Assembly: GCF_049276915.1 (NCBI RefSeq)
Contig: NZ_JBASXK010000031.1
Location: 1-64,000 of the forward strand
Reading direction: 5' to 3'
Source of the DNA: Aestuariivita sp049276915
Lineage (GTDB): Bacteria; Pseudomonadota; Alphaproteobacteria; Rhodobacterales; Rhodobacteraceae
Length of the DNA stretch: 64,000 nt
Shown: piece after piece, positions 1 through 8,504 of the stretch
Layout of the letters: each line of letters begins with the position of its first letter
Position numbering within the stretch: position 1 is the first letter of the stretch
Translations under genes and position numbers: made by a program
Notes under the pieces: model-generated
What the model was told of the DNA's origin: nothing
What the model saw: the letters and a program-made list of their open reading frames with translations, nothing else
The model's database searches: none

Positions 1-241
1 CTGAACGGCCAGATAGCCGCCTTGAGGCGGTCAGCCGGGCCAAAGCCCGAACGGCCCGCAGTTGCCGGAGAGACCCGAGCCGCGAAATCGGCGATTTCGA
101 CCGACTTCTTCAACACAATCCACCCATACTGACGAAGGCTGCAGAAACAATCGAGGTCGGCTTCGGCCTCACAGCTGCCATTCGTTGCAAAACAATCGAA
201 TGCCAGCCGAGACCCAACCGGACAGTCGTCCGGGCTCGCCG
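1..241. other. Left-edge non-coding or partial-gene region
   Basis: No complete gene is visible here. On the minus strand an open frame starts at a GTG at 116 (reading VLKKSVEIADFAARV and on) and runs off the left edge for at least 38 codons. It has no clear ribosome binding site and I do not recognise a domain. It could be the start of a small hypothetical gene or the end of a dispersed repeat. The stretch from 117 to 241 lies just downstream of the formate dehydrogenase stop codon, and I see no convincing terminator in it. Confidence 0.2.
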
Positions 242-3007
242 CTATTCCGCGGCGACCTGTGCTTGGACGGCCTCGACCCGGACGGCCGAGAATTTGAACT
301 CGGGGATCTTGCCGTAGGGGTCCAGCGCGGGGTTGGTGAGGATGTTGGCGGCGGCTTCGACATAGGCGAAAGGCAGGAACACCATGTCTTCGGCAACAGC
401 GCGGTCTGCGCGGGCCATGACCTCGATCGATCCGCGTCGGGTGGTCAGGCGCAGCATGCCACCCGGGGCGACGCCAAGACGGCGCAGGGTCTTGGGGTGG
501 AGCGAACAGTTGGCCTCGGGTTCGACCGCGTCCAGAACCGTGGCGCGCCGGGTCATCGACCCCGTGTGCCAGTGTTCGAGCTGCCGCCCCGTGGTCAGGA
601 TCATCGGGTATTCGGCGTCCGGGGCCTCATCGGGCGGGATCACGGAGGCCGGCGTAAAGCGGGCGCGCCCGTCGGTGCGCGGGAACCCATCGCCGAACAC
701 GATCGCCTGACCCGGATCCTCGGGCGAGAGCGAGGGATAGGTGACAGCGTTTTCACGCTCCAACCGGTCCCAGGTGATATTGGTGAGCGATTTCATGTTC
801 AGCTTCATCTCGGCAAAGACCTCGGCGGGGCCGCTATAGGACCAGCCCAGACCCAGCCGCTTGGCCAGTTCGACTTCGATCCACCAGTCTTCCCTGGCCT
901 CACCCGGAGGCGCGATGGCGGCGCGGCCCATCTGCACCTGACGGTTGGTGTTGGTCACGGTGCCGGATTTCTCGGCAAAGGCCGAGGCGGGCAGGATCAC
1001 ATCGGCAAAATTCGCAGTCTCGGTCAGGAAGATGTCCTGCACGACAAGGTGATCAAGCTTGGCAAGCGCATCGCGAGCATGTTCCACATCCGGGTCGGAC
1101 ATGGCCGGGTTTTCGCCCAGGACATACATCGCCTTGATGTCGCCGGTATGCACCGCATCCATGATCTCGGTGACTGTAAGGCCCTTCTGGTTCGAAAAGT
1201 CCCCCGAGCCCCAGACATCGGTAAAGGCCGACCGCACGCCGTCATCGGTGACGGTCTGGTAATCGGGCAGGAACATCGGCACCAGCCCCGCATCCGAGGC
1301 ACCCTGAACGTTGTTCTGGCCGCGCAGCGGATGAAGGCCGGTTCCGGGGCGGCCCACATGACCCGTCATCAGCGCCAGCGAGATCAGGCAGCGCGAGTTG
1401 TCCGTGCCGTGGATATGCTGGGACACGCCCATGCCCCAGAAGATCATGCCAGCCTTTGCGCCGGCAAAATCACGCGCCACGGCGCGCAGGGTGTCGGGGG
1501 CGATGCCGCAGATCTTGCTCATCGCTTCGGGGGTGAAGCCGGCCAGATGCGCCTTCTCGGCCTCCCAGTTCTCGGTATAGGCGTCGATATATTGTTTGTC
1601 GTAGAGACCTTCCTCGACGATCACATGCATGATCGCATTCAGCATCGACACATCCGCGCCGGGGCGGAATTGCAGCATATGGGTCGCAAAGCGTTTCAGG
1701 GCCTGCCCGCGCGGATCCATCACGATCAGCTTGCCGCCGCGTTTGGTGAATTGCTTGAAATAGGTCGCCGCGACCGGGTGGTTCTCGATCGGGTTGGCAC
1801 CGATGACGATGGCCACATCCGCGTTCTCGATCTGGTTGAACGTGGCGGTGACCGCGCCCGAACCCACGTTCTCGATCAGCGCCGAGACGGATGAGGCATG
1901 GCACAGCCGCGTGCAGTGATCGACGTTGTTGTGACCAAAGCCCTGACGGATGAGCTTTTGAAACAGATAGGCCTCTTCGTTGGTGCATTTGGCCGATCCG
2001 AAACCGGCGACTTCACGGCCCCGGCCCTTCAAGCCGTTTGCGGCGAAATCCAGCGCCTCGTCCCATGTCGCTTCGCGGAAATGGGTCTGCCAGTTGCCCG
2101 GATCGACGTTCAGGCCCTTGGCGGGCGCATCCGCGCGCCGGATCAGCGGTTTGGTGAGGCGATGGGCGTGGTGGATATAGTCAAAGCCAAAGCGCCCCTT
2201 GACGCAGAGCCGGCCTTCATTCGCCGGGCCATTGATGCCGTCGACGTATTTCACGCGCCCGTCCTTGACCTTGAGCGAGACCTGGCAGCCGACACCGCAG
2301 AAGGGGCAGATGCTGTCGACTTCGCTGTCGAAATCGGCGCTGTCTCCGAGCTGGTCATCGTCCAGAACCGTCGCCGGCATCAAGGCCCCGGTGGGGCAGG
2401 CCTGCACGCATTCGCCACAGGCCACACAGGTGCTGTCACCCATGGGATCGGCCATGTCGAAGGTCGGATAGCTGTCATGGCCGCGCCCGGACATGCCGAT
2501 CACATCATTGACCTGCACTTCGCGGCAGGCGCGCACGCACAGACCGCATTGAATGCAGGCGTCCAGATTGACGCGCATGGCCACATGGCTGTCGTCAAGC
2601 AGGGGAATGCGCCCCTCTTCCAGCTTGGGAAAGCGGCTTTCGGATATGCCGTTCGCATCCGCCATGTCCCACAGATGCGACGAGCGGTCATGTGACCGAT
2701 CGCGTTCGGGCTGATCGGCCAGCAGCATTTCCACGACCATCTTGCGGGCGTTTTCCGCGCGCGCCGAGTTGGTTGTCACAACCATGCCCTCGCGCGGTTC
2801 ACGGATACAGGAGGCCGCCAGCGTGCGTTCGCCCTCGATCTCGACCATGCAGGCCCGGCAGTTGCCATCCGGGCGATAGCCGGGGGCCGGTTTGTGGCAC
2901 AGATGCGGGATCACCAGACCCCGACCATTGGCAATCTCCCAGATGGTGAGCCCGGCTTCTGCCTCGACGGTTTTACCATCGAGCGTGAAAGTGATCTTTT
3001 CGGACAT
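242..3007 (-). CDS. fdhA: Formate dehydrogenase alpha subunit (molybdopterin, Fe-S)
   Basis: This is the catalytic subunit of a cytoplasmic molybdenum formate dehydrogenase of 921 aa, which oxidises formate to CO2. Visible domains in order are an N-terminal [2Fe-2S] domain (Cys37, 50, 53, 67), two ferredoxin-type [4Fe-4S] motifs (Cys151/154/157/161 and Cys194/197/200/204), and a molybdopterin domain opening with another [4Fe-4S] motif (Cys234/237/241/268). The active-site segment NVDHCTRLCHASS places the Mo-ligating residue at Cys369 (cysteine, not selenocysteine), followed by His370. No Cys lies between 67 and 151, so the NuoG-type His-Cys cluster motif seems absent. AGGAGA precedes the ATG at 3007. 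The diaphorase subunits are not in the window, so NAD dependence is inferred from family resemblance only. Confidence 0.93.
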   Translation of the reverse strand: MSEKITFTLDGKTVEAEAGLTIWEIANGRGLVIPHLCHKPAPGYRPDGNCRACMVEIEGERTLAASCIREPREGMVVTTNSARAENARKMVVEMLLADQPERDRSHDRSSHLWDMADANGISESRFPKLEEGRIPLLDDSHVAMRVNLDACIQCGLCVRACREVQVNDVIGMSGRGHDSYPTFDMADPMGDSTCVACGECVQACPTGALMPATVLDDDQLGDSADFDSEVDSICPFCGVGCQVSLKVKDGRVKYVDGINGPANEGRLCVKGRFGFDYIHHAHRLTKPLIRRADAPAKGLNVDPGNWQTHFREATWDEALDFAANGLKGRGREVAGFGSAKCTNEEAYLFQKLIRQGFGHNNVDHCTRLCHASSVSALIENVGSGAVTATFNQIENADVAIVIGANPIENHPVAATYFKQFTKRGGKLIVMDPRGQALKRFATHMLQFRPGADVSMLNAIMHVIVEEGLYDKQYIDAYTENWEAEKAHLAGFTPEAMSKICGIAPDTLRAVARDFAGAKAGMIFWGMGVSQHIHGTDNSRCLISLALMTGHVGRPGTGLHPLRGQNNVQGASDAGLVPMFLPDYQTVTDDGVRSAFTDVWGSGDFSNQKGLTVTEIMDAVHTGDIKAMYVLGENPAMSDPDVEHARDALAKLDHLVVQDIFLTETANFADVILPASAFAEKSGTVTNTNRQVQMGRAAIAPPGEAREDWWIEVELAKRLGLGWSYSGPAEVFAEMKLNMKSLTNITWDRLERENAVTYPSLSPEDPGQAIVFGDGFPRTDGRARFTPASVIPPDEAPDAEYPMILTTGRQLEHWHTGSMTRRATVLDAVEPEANCSLHPKTLRRLGVAPGGMLRLTTRRGSIEVMARADRAVAEDMVFLPFAYVEAAANILTNPALDPYGKIPEFKFSAVRVEAVQAQVAAE

Positions 3008-3223
3008 TTCTGTCTCCTGTTCGCGTTGGCCCAGTATAGATCAGCCCAACCCCGGGACCGGACTCCCAATCCCGACACACCTTGCAGAAATTGCGCCACC
3101 GGGGTTTCCGATGCGAACGCTCTTGCCCCGATCCTGCGAATTTCGTCGCGGCGACGGGGGGATGCTCTTTCCACCGCGCCGCAGCCCGGCTAAGTCTTGG
3201 GAAATCTATCCGAAAAGGCTGTC

Positions 3224-3877
3224 ATGTCCCATATTACCCTCATCCGACACGGTCAGGCCAATACTGGTGCCCGCGACGAGAAAAGCTATGACCGGCTCAG
3301 CCCGCTGGGCCACCAGCAGGCGGCGTGGCTGGGTGATCACCTGCGCGCCAGCCGGGCCCATCACCCGCGCATCTTTTGCGGCACGCTGACCCGGCATATC
3401 GAGACGGCCCAAAGCATGGGGTTCTCCGAAGGTATCACGCAGGATGCGCGGCTGAACGAGTTGGAGTATTTCACTCTGGCCTCCCTGTTCGAGGCGCAAC
3501 ATGGCGTGTCTGTCCCGACCGAGCGCGAAAGCTTCGTGGTCCATCTGCCCGAGGTTTTCACAGCCTGGAAGGATGGCAAGATCCAGTCTGCGCCCGAAAG
3601 CTTTGCGAATTTTGAAGATCGCGTAATGTCGGCGCTGCATGACATCAGCCAGGGCGATGGCCCGGCCCTTGTGGTGACCTCAGGCGGGTTGATCGCAATG
3701 GCCATGCGACAGGTCATGGGGCTGGAGATTGCCGCGATGGCGCGCGTGGCTCTGGCGATCATGAACACCTCGATGCATCGTCTTTTTCCGATCGGCAATC
3801 AGCTCTCGCCGGTTCTGTTCAACGCGGTTCCACATCTCGAACACCCTGAGCGCCACTATGCTCAGACCCATCTCTGA
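3224..3877 (+). CDS. Histidine phosphatase family protein (phosphoglycerate-mutase-like)
   Basis: This 217-aa protein carries the RHG signature of the histidine phosphatase superfamily right at the N terminus (ITLIRHGQANT), so the catalytic His is around residue 8. A second family feature, TLTRHIETAQ, sits near residue 50, and the family's later His is not conserved as a clear GH motif. The start at 3224 was chosen because the RHG strand begins only a few residues later in this family. An upstream in-frame codon would only add a non-conserved tail. The gene starts a four-gene plus-strand run (phosphatase, GST, two saccharopine dehydrogenases) with a 16-base gap to the next gene. The substrate is unknown. 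Confidence 0.85.
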   Translation: MSHITLIRHGQANTGARDEKSYDRLSPLGHQQAAWLGDHLRASRAHHPRIFCGTLTRHIETAQSMGFSEGITQDARLNELEYFTLASLFEAQHGVSVPTERESFVVHLPEVFTAWKDGKIQSAPESFANFEDRVMSALHDISQGDGPALVVTSGGLIAMAMRQVMGLEIAAMARVALAIMNTSMHRLFPIGNQLSPVLFNAVPHLEHPERHYAQTHL

Positions 3878-3893
3878 CGGAAAGGGAGCTTTC

Positions 3894-4520
3894 ATGCTCA
3901 AGCTGCATTATGCGCCGGGCAGCGTTGCCTCTGTGGTGGCGATCACGCTCAACGAGGTGCAGGCGGAGTACACGCGCGTCCGTGTGGATTTTGCCAATAG
4001 CGAACAACGAGGGGCGGCATATCTGGCGATCAACCCGAAGGGCCGCGTGCCTGCTTTGGAAACGCCGCGCGGTGTTCTGACCGAGACGGCGGCAATCCTG
4101 GATTACATCGCGGCGACCCATCCAAAGGCCGGGCTGGTTCCTGACGATCCCTATGACGCTGCGCGGATGCGCAGCGCCATGGTCTATCTGGCAAGCACCA
4201 TGCATGTGAACCACGCCCATGGCGCGCGCGCCATGCGTTGGGCGGATGAGCCCTCGTCCTGGGCGGATATGAAACGCAAAATGCCCCAGAACATGAGCGA
4301 AAACGCGGCCTATGTCGAAGAGCATGTCATGACGGGGCCCTATGTACTGGGAGACGCGTTCAGCCTGGCGGACCCCTATCTGTTTGTCGTATCCACCTGG
4401 CTGGCCGGCGACGGTGTGGATATCGCAGCATTTCCCAAACTCGCCGCGTTCCAGGCGGCCATGTGGGAGCGCCCGTCCGTGCAGACGGCCCTCTCGGAGC
4501 GCATCTTGCGAAGGGATTGA
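3894..4520 (+). CDS. Glutathione S-transferase family protein
   Basis: This 208-aa protein has a typical two-domain GST architecture. The N-terminal thioredoxin-like half (MLKLHYAPGSVASVV onward) contains the cis-Pro segment GRVPAL followed by the glutathione-binding TETAAILDYI segment, and the C-terminal half is all helical. An AAAGGGAG-like ribosome binding site lies about 8 bases before the ATG at 3894, which favours this start over a longer frame beginning inside the previous gene. It is only 7 bases upstream of the lysine-forming saccharopine dehydrogenase gene, so co-transcription is likely, but a role in lysine catabolism is an inference from position. The specific substrate cannot be read from the sequence. 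Confidence 0.88.
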   Translation: MLKLHYAPGSVASVVAITLNEVQAEYTRVRVDFANSEQRGAAYLAINPKGRVPALETPRGVLTETAAILDYIAATHPKAGLVPDDPYDAARMRSAMVYLASTMHVNHAHGARAMRWADEPSSWADMKRKMPQNMSENAAYVEEHVMTGPYVLGDAFSLADPYLFVVSTWLAGDGVDIAAFPKLAAFQAAMWERPSVQTALSERILRRD

Positions 4521-4527
4521 GACGTCG

Positions 4528-5589
4528 ATGACACATCTGTGGGTCAGGGCCGAGCAGCGGCCAAATGAAGAACGTGTCGGGCTGACACCGGAAGGTGCCA
4601 AGGCGCTGATCGCGGCCGGGATCTCTGTGAGCGTCGAGGAAAGCTCGGTGCGCGCGATCCCGATTGACGGGTATCGCGCGGCGGGCTGCGCCATCACGCC
4701 CGAGAACAGCTGGCCCGGGGCTCCTGAGGAGGCGATCATTTTCGGCCTCAAGGAACTGCCCGACGATGGCACGCCGCTGAGGCACCGCCATATCCTGTTT
4801 GGCCATGCCTACAAGGGCCAGCCTGCCGGTCAGGTCCTGCTTGCCCGTTTCGGTGCGGGCGGGGGTACACTGTATGATCTGGAGTATCTTGTGAACGAAG
4901 AGGGCCGGCGGGTTGCGGCCTTTGGCTATTGGGCGGGATACGCCGGGGCGGCGGTCGCGCTGAAATGCTGGGTGGCGCAACAGGGCTCTGGGCTGTGCGG
5001 GCCGGTCGCGACCTATGACAGTTCAACCCATTTGCTGGCGGATTTGCAGTCTCAGCTTGTGGCTACCGGCTCTCACCGGCCCACGGCGATCGTGATCGGA
5101 GCGCTGGGGCGCGTGGGTACCGGAGCGGCGGATCTGTGCACCGCCATGGGCGTGCCGGTGACCCGCTGGGACATGGCCGAAACCGCCAGCGGCGGGCCGT
5201 TCCCGGAAATCCTGCAGCATGATATCTTTCTCAACTGCATTCTGGCGCGCCCCGGCACACCGGTCTTTGTTCCCGCCAGCGCCAGGACCGCTGCACGGCG
5301 TCTGTCGGTGATCGGCGATATCTCGTGCGATCCGGACAGTGATTTTTCTCCGATCAAGGTCTATGATCGCACGACCACATGGGACGCGCCGGCCCTGCGG
5401 GTGCATGAGACACCGCCGCTGGACGTGACCGCCATCGACAATCTGCCGTCGCTCTTGCCGGTGGAAAGCTCGCAGGATTATGCAGAGCAGCTCTTGCCCT
5501 CGCTGCTGACGTTGCGCAACCTCGAGGACGGGGTCTGGGGACGGGCAGAACAGACATTCAAGGATCAAATGGAAAGGCTTGGCGCATGA
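4528..5589 (+). CDS. Saccharopine dehydrogenase, LYS1 type (lysine side)
   Basis: This 353-aa protein resembles fungal LYS1, the NAD-dependent saccharopine dehydrogenase that interconverts lysine plus 2-oxoglutarate and saccharopine. It belongs to the alanine dehydrogenase/transhydrogenase N-terminal fold. Recognisable segments are the N-terminal RAEQRPNEERVGLTPEG, the FGLKELP strand, GHAYKGQ, GTLYDLEYL and RRVAAFGYWAGYAGAA, all of which have direct counterparts in yeast LYS1. A nucleotide-binding glycine pattern (IGALGRVGTGA) lies near residue 193. The downstream LYS9-like gene overlaps by 4 bases (ATGA), so the pair is translationally coupled. Bacteria do not normally make lysine this way, so a catabolic direction is the more likely role. 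That is inference. Confidence 0.87.
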   Translation: MTHLWVRAEQRPNEERVGLTPEGAKALIAAGISVSVEESSVRAIPIDGYRAAGCAITPENSWPGAPEEAIIFGLKELPDDGTPLRHRHILFGHAYKGQPAGQVLLARFGAGGGTLYDLEYLVNEEGRRVAAFGYWAGYAGAAVALKCWVAQQGSGLCGPVATYDSSTHLLADLQSQLVATGSHRPTAIVIGALGRVGTGAADLCTAMGVPVTRWDMAETASGGPFPEILQHDIFLNCILARPGTPVFVPASARTAARRLSVIGDISCDPDSDFSPIKVYDRTTTWDAPALRVHETPPLDVTAIDNLPSLLPVESSQDYAEQLLPSLLTLRNLEDGVWGRAEQTFKDQMERLGA

Positions 5590-6728
5590 CAATTCACTGG
5601 TGTGGAACGGGCCTGTCGGCCATTCCGGGGCTGCGACGCCTGATCGAAGCGGGCCATTCCGTAAAGGTCTGGAACCGGACGCTGGACAAGGCGCGCGATG
5701 CGGTTGGAGACCTGAGCGATGCCATCGCCGTCTTTGACATCGACGCGCTGGACGCCGAGTTGCAGGCGGGCGACGTCGTCGTGTCGATGCTGCCGGGTGA
5801 CTGGCATGTGCCACTGGCCAAACGGGCGATCGCGAAGCGCGCGCATTTCGTGTCGTCCTCCTATATCGCGCCGGAGATGCGCAATCTGGACGCGGCCGCG
5901 CGCGACGCAGGTGTCGCACTGGTCAACGAGGTCGGGCTTGATCCCGGCATCGACCATCTCATGGCCCATGCCCTGATGGCGGCCTATCGCGGCTCGGATG
6001 CGTTTGATCCGGGCAATACCATCAGCTTCATCTCATATTGCGGCGGCGTGCCGAAACACGCCAACCCGTTCCGCTACAAGTTCAGCTGGTCGCCGCTGGG
6101 CGTGCTGAAAGCGCTGCGCTCGCCGTCCAGGTCGATTCGGAATTTCTCGGAATTGCGGGTGAACCGTCCCTGGGATGCGATCTCCAGCTATACCGCTCCG
6201 CTGCCGACCCCGGAGAGTTTCGAGGTCTATCCCAACCGCGACAGCCTGCCCTTCATGGAGGATTACAACTTCGACCCCGCCTGGCCGGTGAAAGAGTTCG
6301 TGCGCGGCACATTGCGCCTGAATGGCTGGGCCGAGGCCTGGAGCGATGTGTTTTCCGAGATCGAAACGCTGGAAGGGCCCAAAGGTGAGGCGCGGCTCAA
6401 AGAGATGTCCGATGCGTTCTGGGCCAGCAATGCCTATGACGAGGGCGAGCCGGATCGCGTGATCCTCTGTGTCAGCCTGAAGGCCGAACAGGACGGGGAG
6501 CCGGTCTGGCATCAGACCTATGCGATGGATGCATGGGGCGATGCGCGCGGCACGGCCATGGCGCGGCTGGTCTCGATCCCGGTTTCGCTGGCGGTGGAGG
6601 CGGTTCTGAACCGTCAGATCGCAGCGGGTGTGCATGCCGCGCCATCGGATCCGAAACTGGTCGGGGCCTGGATGGGCGAGATTGACCGGCTGGCGCAGCA
6701 TCTGGCGATTGTCGACCACCTGGCCTAG
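5586..6728 (+). CDS. Saccharopine dehydrogenase, LYS9 type (glutamate-forming)
   Basis: This 380-aa saccharopine dehydrogenase family protein starts with a Rossmann segment (WCGTGLSAIPGLRRLIEAGH) and has a conserved NEVGLDPGIDHLMAHAL motif near residue 117, followed by the FISYCGGVP and NPFRYKFSWSP segments typical of the saccharopine reductase/dehydrogenase C-terminal domain. Family knowledge assigns it conversion of saccharopine to glutamate and aminoadipate semialdehyde. It overlaps the LYS1-like gene by 4 bases. Together the two would form a lysine-2-oxoglutarate reductase/saccharopine dehydrogenase catabolic pair. An aminoadipate semialdehyde dehydrogenase is not obvious nearby, so the end of the pathway must be encoded elsewhere. 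Confidence 0.87.
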   Translation: MTIHWCGTGLSAIPGLRRLIEAGHSVKVWNRTLDKARDAVGDLSDAIAVFDIDALDAELQAGDVVVSMLPGDWHVPLAKRAIAKRAHFVSSSYIAPEMRNLDAAARDAGVALVNEVGLDPGIDHLMAHALMAAYRGSDAFDPGNTISFISYCGGVPKHANPFRYKFSWSPLGVLKALRSPSRSIRNFSELRVNRPWDAISSYTAPLPTPESFEVYPNRDSLPFMEDYNFDPAWPVKEFVRGTLRLNGWAEAWSDVFSEIETLEGPKGEARLKEMSDAFWASNAYDEGEPDRVILCVSLKAEQDGEPVWHQTYAMDAWGDARGTAMARLVSIPVSLAVEAVLNRQIAAGVHAAPSDPKLVGAWMGEIDRLAQHLAIVDHLA

Positions 6729-6751
6729 CGCGATCCGGTGCGGGCAGCGCC

Positions 6752-6770
6752 TTTGGGGGCCAGCCCCAAA
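6752..6770. terminator. Hairpin between convergent genes, next to dispersed motif
   Basis: The stem is TTTGGGG/CCCCAAA with the 5-base loop GCCAG. It sits 23 bases after the LYS9-like stop and before the DUF3775 stop, in a convergent intergenic space. There is no T-tract after it on either strand, so it may be a Rho-assisted terminator or an RNA-stability hairpin rather than a classic intrinsic terminator. Confidence 0.4.
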
Positions 6771-6778
6771 CCCCCGCC

Positions 6779-6798
6779 GTATTTCGAGCAAGAAGAAG
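6779..6798 (+). repeat. Dispersed 20-bp intergenic motif, variant 1, copy 1
   Basis: The sequence matches GTATTT-N3-GCAAGAAGAAG exactly, with spacer CGA. It lies between the convergent ends of the LYS9-like gene and the DUF3775 gene, immediately after a G/C-rich hairpin. Identical-core copies are at 48429-48448 and 52821-52840, and a related variant is at 31027-31047 and 55714-55734. Confidence 0.7.
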
Positions 6799-6815
6799 GA
6801 TGGGCGCGGGGGGCC

Positions 6816-7133
6816 TCAGAACAGGGCGTTTTCTTCGTCGGATGAGGAGATGCCCAGGGCCTCGAGGCCGTTTTCGAGGTTTTCCGACAGATGCGGAGTG
6901 CCGATCAGGTAATCCGCGCAGGGTGTCGTTGCTTCGGACAGGGCCGTTTGCACGGCCTCGGCGTATTCCTCGGGCTCGAAGCTGCCGCGGCCGATCCACA
7001 TCACGGCCACCAGTTCGGCCTGTTCGTCCTCGGTCATCTGATCGATCAATCCGCGTAGTTCACCCTCGGCTCGGCCGAGTTCGCGGCTCATCAGGATCAC
7101 CTGGGCAATCTTTGCGGTAGACAGGTTTTCCAT
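6816..7133 (-). CDS. DUF3775 domain-containing protein
   Basis: This is a small acidic cytoplasmic protein of 105 aa, rich in Glu and Asp, with no membrane segment or signal peptide. The N-terminal segment (MENLSTAKIAQVILMSREL) and the central EDEQAELVAVMWIGRGSF match what I recall of the DUF3775 family of alphaproteobacteria, whose function is unknown. The ATG at 7133 is preceded by GAGGAG at good spacing, which decides the start against longer frames reaching 7205. It lies 64 bases downstream of the SDR gene on the same strand and may be read as the tail of the RpoE-controlled operon, but there is no direct evidence for that. Confidence 0.8.
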   Translation of the reverse strand: MENLSTAKIAQVILMSRELGRAEGELRGLIDQMTEDEQAELVAVMWIGRGSFEPEEYAEAVQTALSEATTPCADYLIGTPHLSENLENGLEALGISSSDEENALF

Positions 7134-7197
7134 GTCAAAACTCCTCATGTTCGCACAAGACCCATCTGTGGGGCTTTGGTGCCGGGAGTCTTTGATC

Positions 7198-7929
7198 TCA
7201 CGCAAACAGGCGGTAGTACATCCAATCGGGCATGAACTGGCTGGCGCGGAACACCAGCGAGAACATCCGCGGGAAGCTTTTCTTGAAGCGATCCGTGCGC
7301 ATATGCGCGATCATTTCATCGGCTGCGGCATCGGGTTCCATGATGAAGGGCATGGAGAAATCGTTCTTGTCGGTCAGACGGGTCCTGATGAAACCGGGAT
7401 TGGCCAGTTGTACGGTCACACCGGTGTCCTTGAGATCGGCATACATGCTTTCGGCAAGCGACATCGTTCCGGCCTTGGAGGCGGCATAACCGATCGCTCC
7501 CGGCAACCCGCGGAAGCCCGACAGCGACCCGGTTATGACGATATGGCCCTGGTTGCGCGCCACCATGGGCGGAACCGCCACCCCCATGACCCGCATCATG
7601 CCGGTGAAATTGACATCGGCCATGGCGTTGGCCTTTTCGACATCCCATTGCGTGGCCTTCATGGGCCAGTAGACGCCTGCAAGAAACACCACGCCGTCGA
7701 TCTCACCGACCCGAGCGGCAGCGGTTTGCACGCTGTCCATGTCGGCGACATCCATGGCCACTGCGCGCGCCGTTTCGCCCAGCGTGGCGACCACGGCCTG
7801 CAGCTTTTCCTCGGAGCGCGCGGACACGATCACATGGGCACCGGCGGCGCTGAGCTTTTGGGCCAGAGCCGCACCAAGACCTTCGCTGGCTCCGACCAGC
7901 CAGTATGTTTTGCCCTTGAAGGATCTCAT
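7198..7929 (-). CDS. Short-chain dehydrogenase/reductase (last gene of RpoE-type operon)
   Basis: This 243-aa classical SDR has the cofactor motif GASEGLG (TGxxxGxG type) near residue 13, an ARSEEKL segment after strand beta-2 that fits NADP preference, and the catalytic Ser-Tyr-Lys set in TGSLSG and YAASKAG. It is the fifth gene of a coupled minus-strand operon and overlaps the preceding DUF3833 gene by 4 bases (ATGA). In Rhodobacter sphaeroides an operon with the same order (flavin oxidoreductase, DUF1365, MFS, DUF3833, SDR; RSP_1091 to RSP_1087 as I recall) belongs to the RpoE singlet-oxygen regulon. A lipid or aldehyde substrate is plausible but unproven. Confidence 0.88.
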   Translation of the reverse strand: MRSFKGKTYWLVGASEGLGAALAQKLSAAGAHVIVSARSEEKLQAVVATLGETARAVAMDVADMDSVQTAAARVGEIDGVVFLAGVYWPMKATQWDVEKANAMADVNFTGMMRVMGVAVPPMVARNQGHIVITGSLSGFRGLPGAIGYAASKAGTMSLAESMYADLKDTGVTVQLANPGFIRTRLTDKNDFSMPFIMEPDAAADEMIAHMRTDRFKKSFPRMFSLVFRASQFMPDWMYYRLFA

Positions 7930-8504
7930 GCGGCTTTTTTCTGCTCGGTTTCGGCGGGGCGCATGGTCGCAACAAGCTCGGCCACCTGAATGCCGAATTT
8001 GCGGAACTGGCTGCGGTTCACGATCGTGCCATTGGGGGCAAGATACATCCAATCCACTGCATCCAGCACGTGACCGCCCGATTCTTGGGGAAGACGGAAC
8101 TTGTAGTTCAGATAGACTGCCGAGCCGGTCTGAGCGCCGGTTCCCGTGCCCACCACGTCCGAGGCTGTCGCCTTGATCTGTCCGTCGTTGCCCAGGTTGA
8201 GTTGCCACTCGCGATCCTGCGTCGAGCCGTCGTCATAGCGGAAATGTTCTTTGAGAATGCCGGTGTTGCCGGTCCAGCTGACATCGAAATCGGCGTCGAA
8301 CCGTGAGCTGACGCGCCCAAGAGGACCATAAATGACGCCCTCGCATTTGACCGGGCCGTTCAGATGGGTCCGCAGGTCAAACTGCGGCTGGCCCTTGACA
8401 TAGTCTTCGGGCTTTTGCGCCACGAAGGACCAGAAACGCTGTCTGATGTACCCAAGGGCCAGCACGATGGCACCGCCCGAGAGAACCAAGATTAGAGACT
8501 CCAT
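7926..8504 (-). CDS. DUF3833 family protein
   Basis: This 192-aa protein has one N-terminal hydrophobic segment (LILVLSGGAIVLALGYI), suggesting membrane anchoring, followed by a soluble beta-rich domain with the DLRTHLNGPVKCEGVIYGP and FDVSWTG segments typical of DUF3833. The ATG at 8504 overlaps the stop of the upstream MFS gene by one base, and its own stop overlaps the SDR start by 4 bases. The family's biochemical role is unknown. Its consistent place in the RpoE-controlled operon of photosynthetic and marine Rhodobacterales points to envelope lipid homeostasis after singlet-oxygen stress, which is inference. Confidence 0.85.
   Translation of the reverse strand: MESLILVLSGGAIVLALGYIRQRFWSFVAQKPEDYVKGQPQFDLRTHLNGPVKCEGVIYGPLGRVSSRFDADFDVSWTGNTGILKEHFRYDDGSTQDREWQLNLGNDGQIKATASDVVGTGTGAQTGSAVYLNYKFRLPQESGGHVLDAVDWMYLAPNGTIVNRSQFRKFGIQVAELVATMRPAETEQKKAA

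Noticed and set aside
62..1894. Long plus-strand open frame opposite the formate dehydrogenase gene
   Set aside because: The protein is rich in His, Arg and Gly without domain features. It is the antisense shadow of a high-GC gene whose minus-strand product matches a known enzyme across its length.
3819..4772. 317-codon minus-strand open frame opposite the GST and saccharopine dehydrogenase genes
   Set aside because: The plus-strand genes are clear family members with ribosome binding sites. The minus-strand frame has no conserved features.
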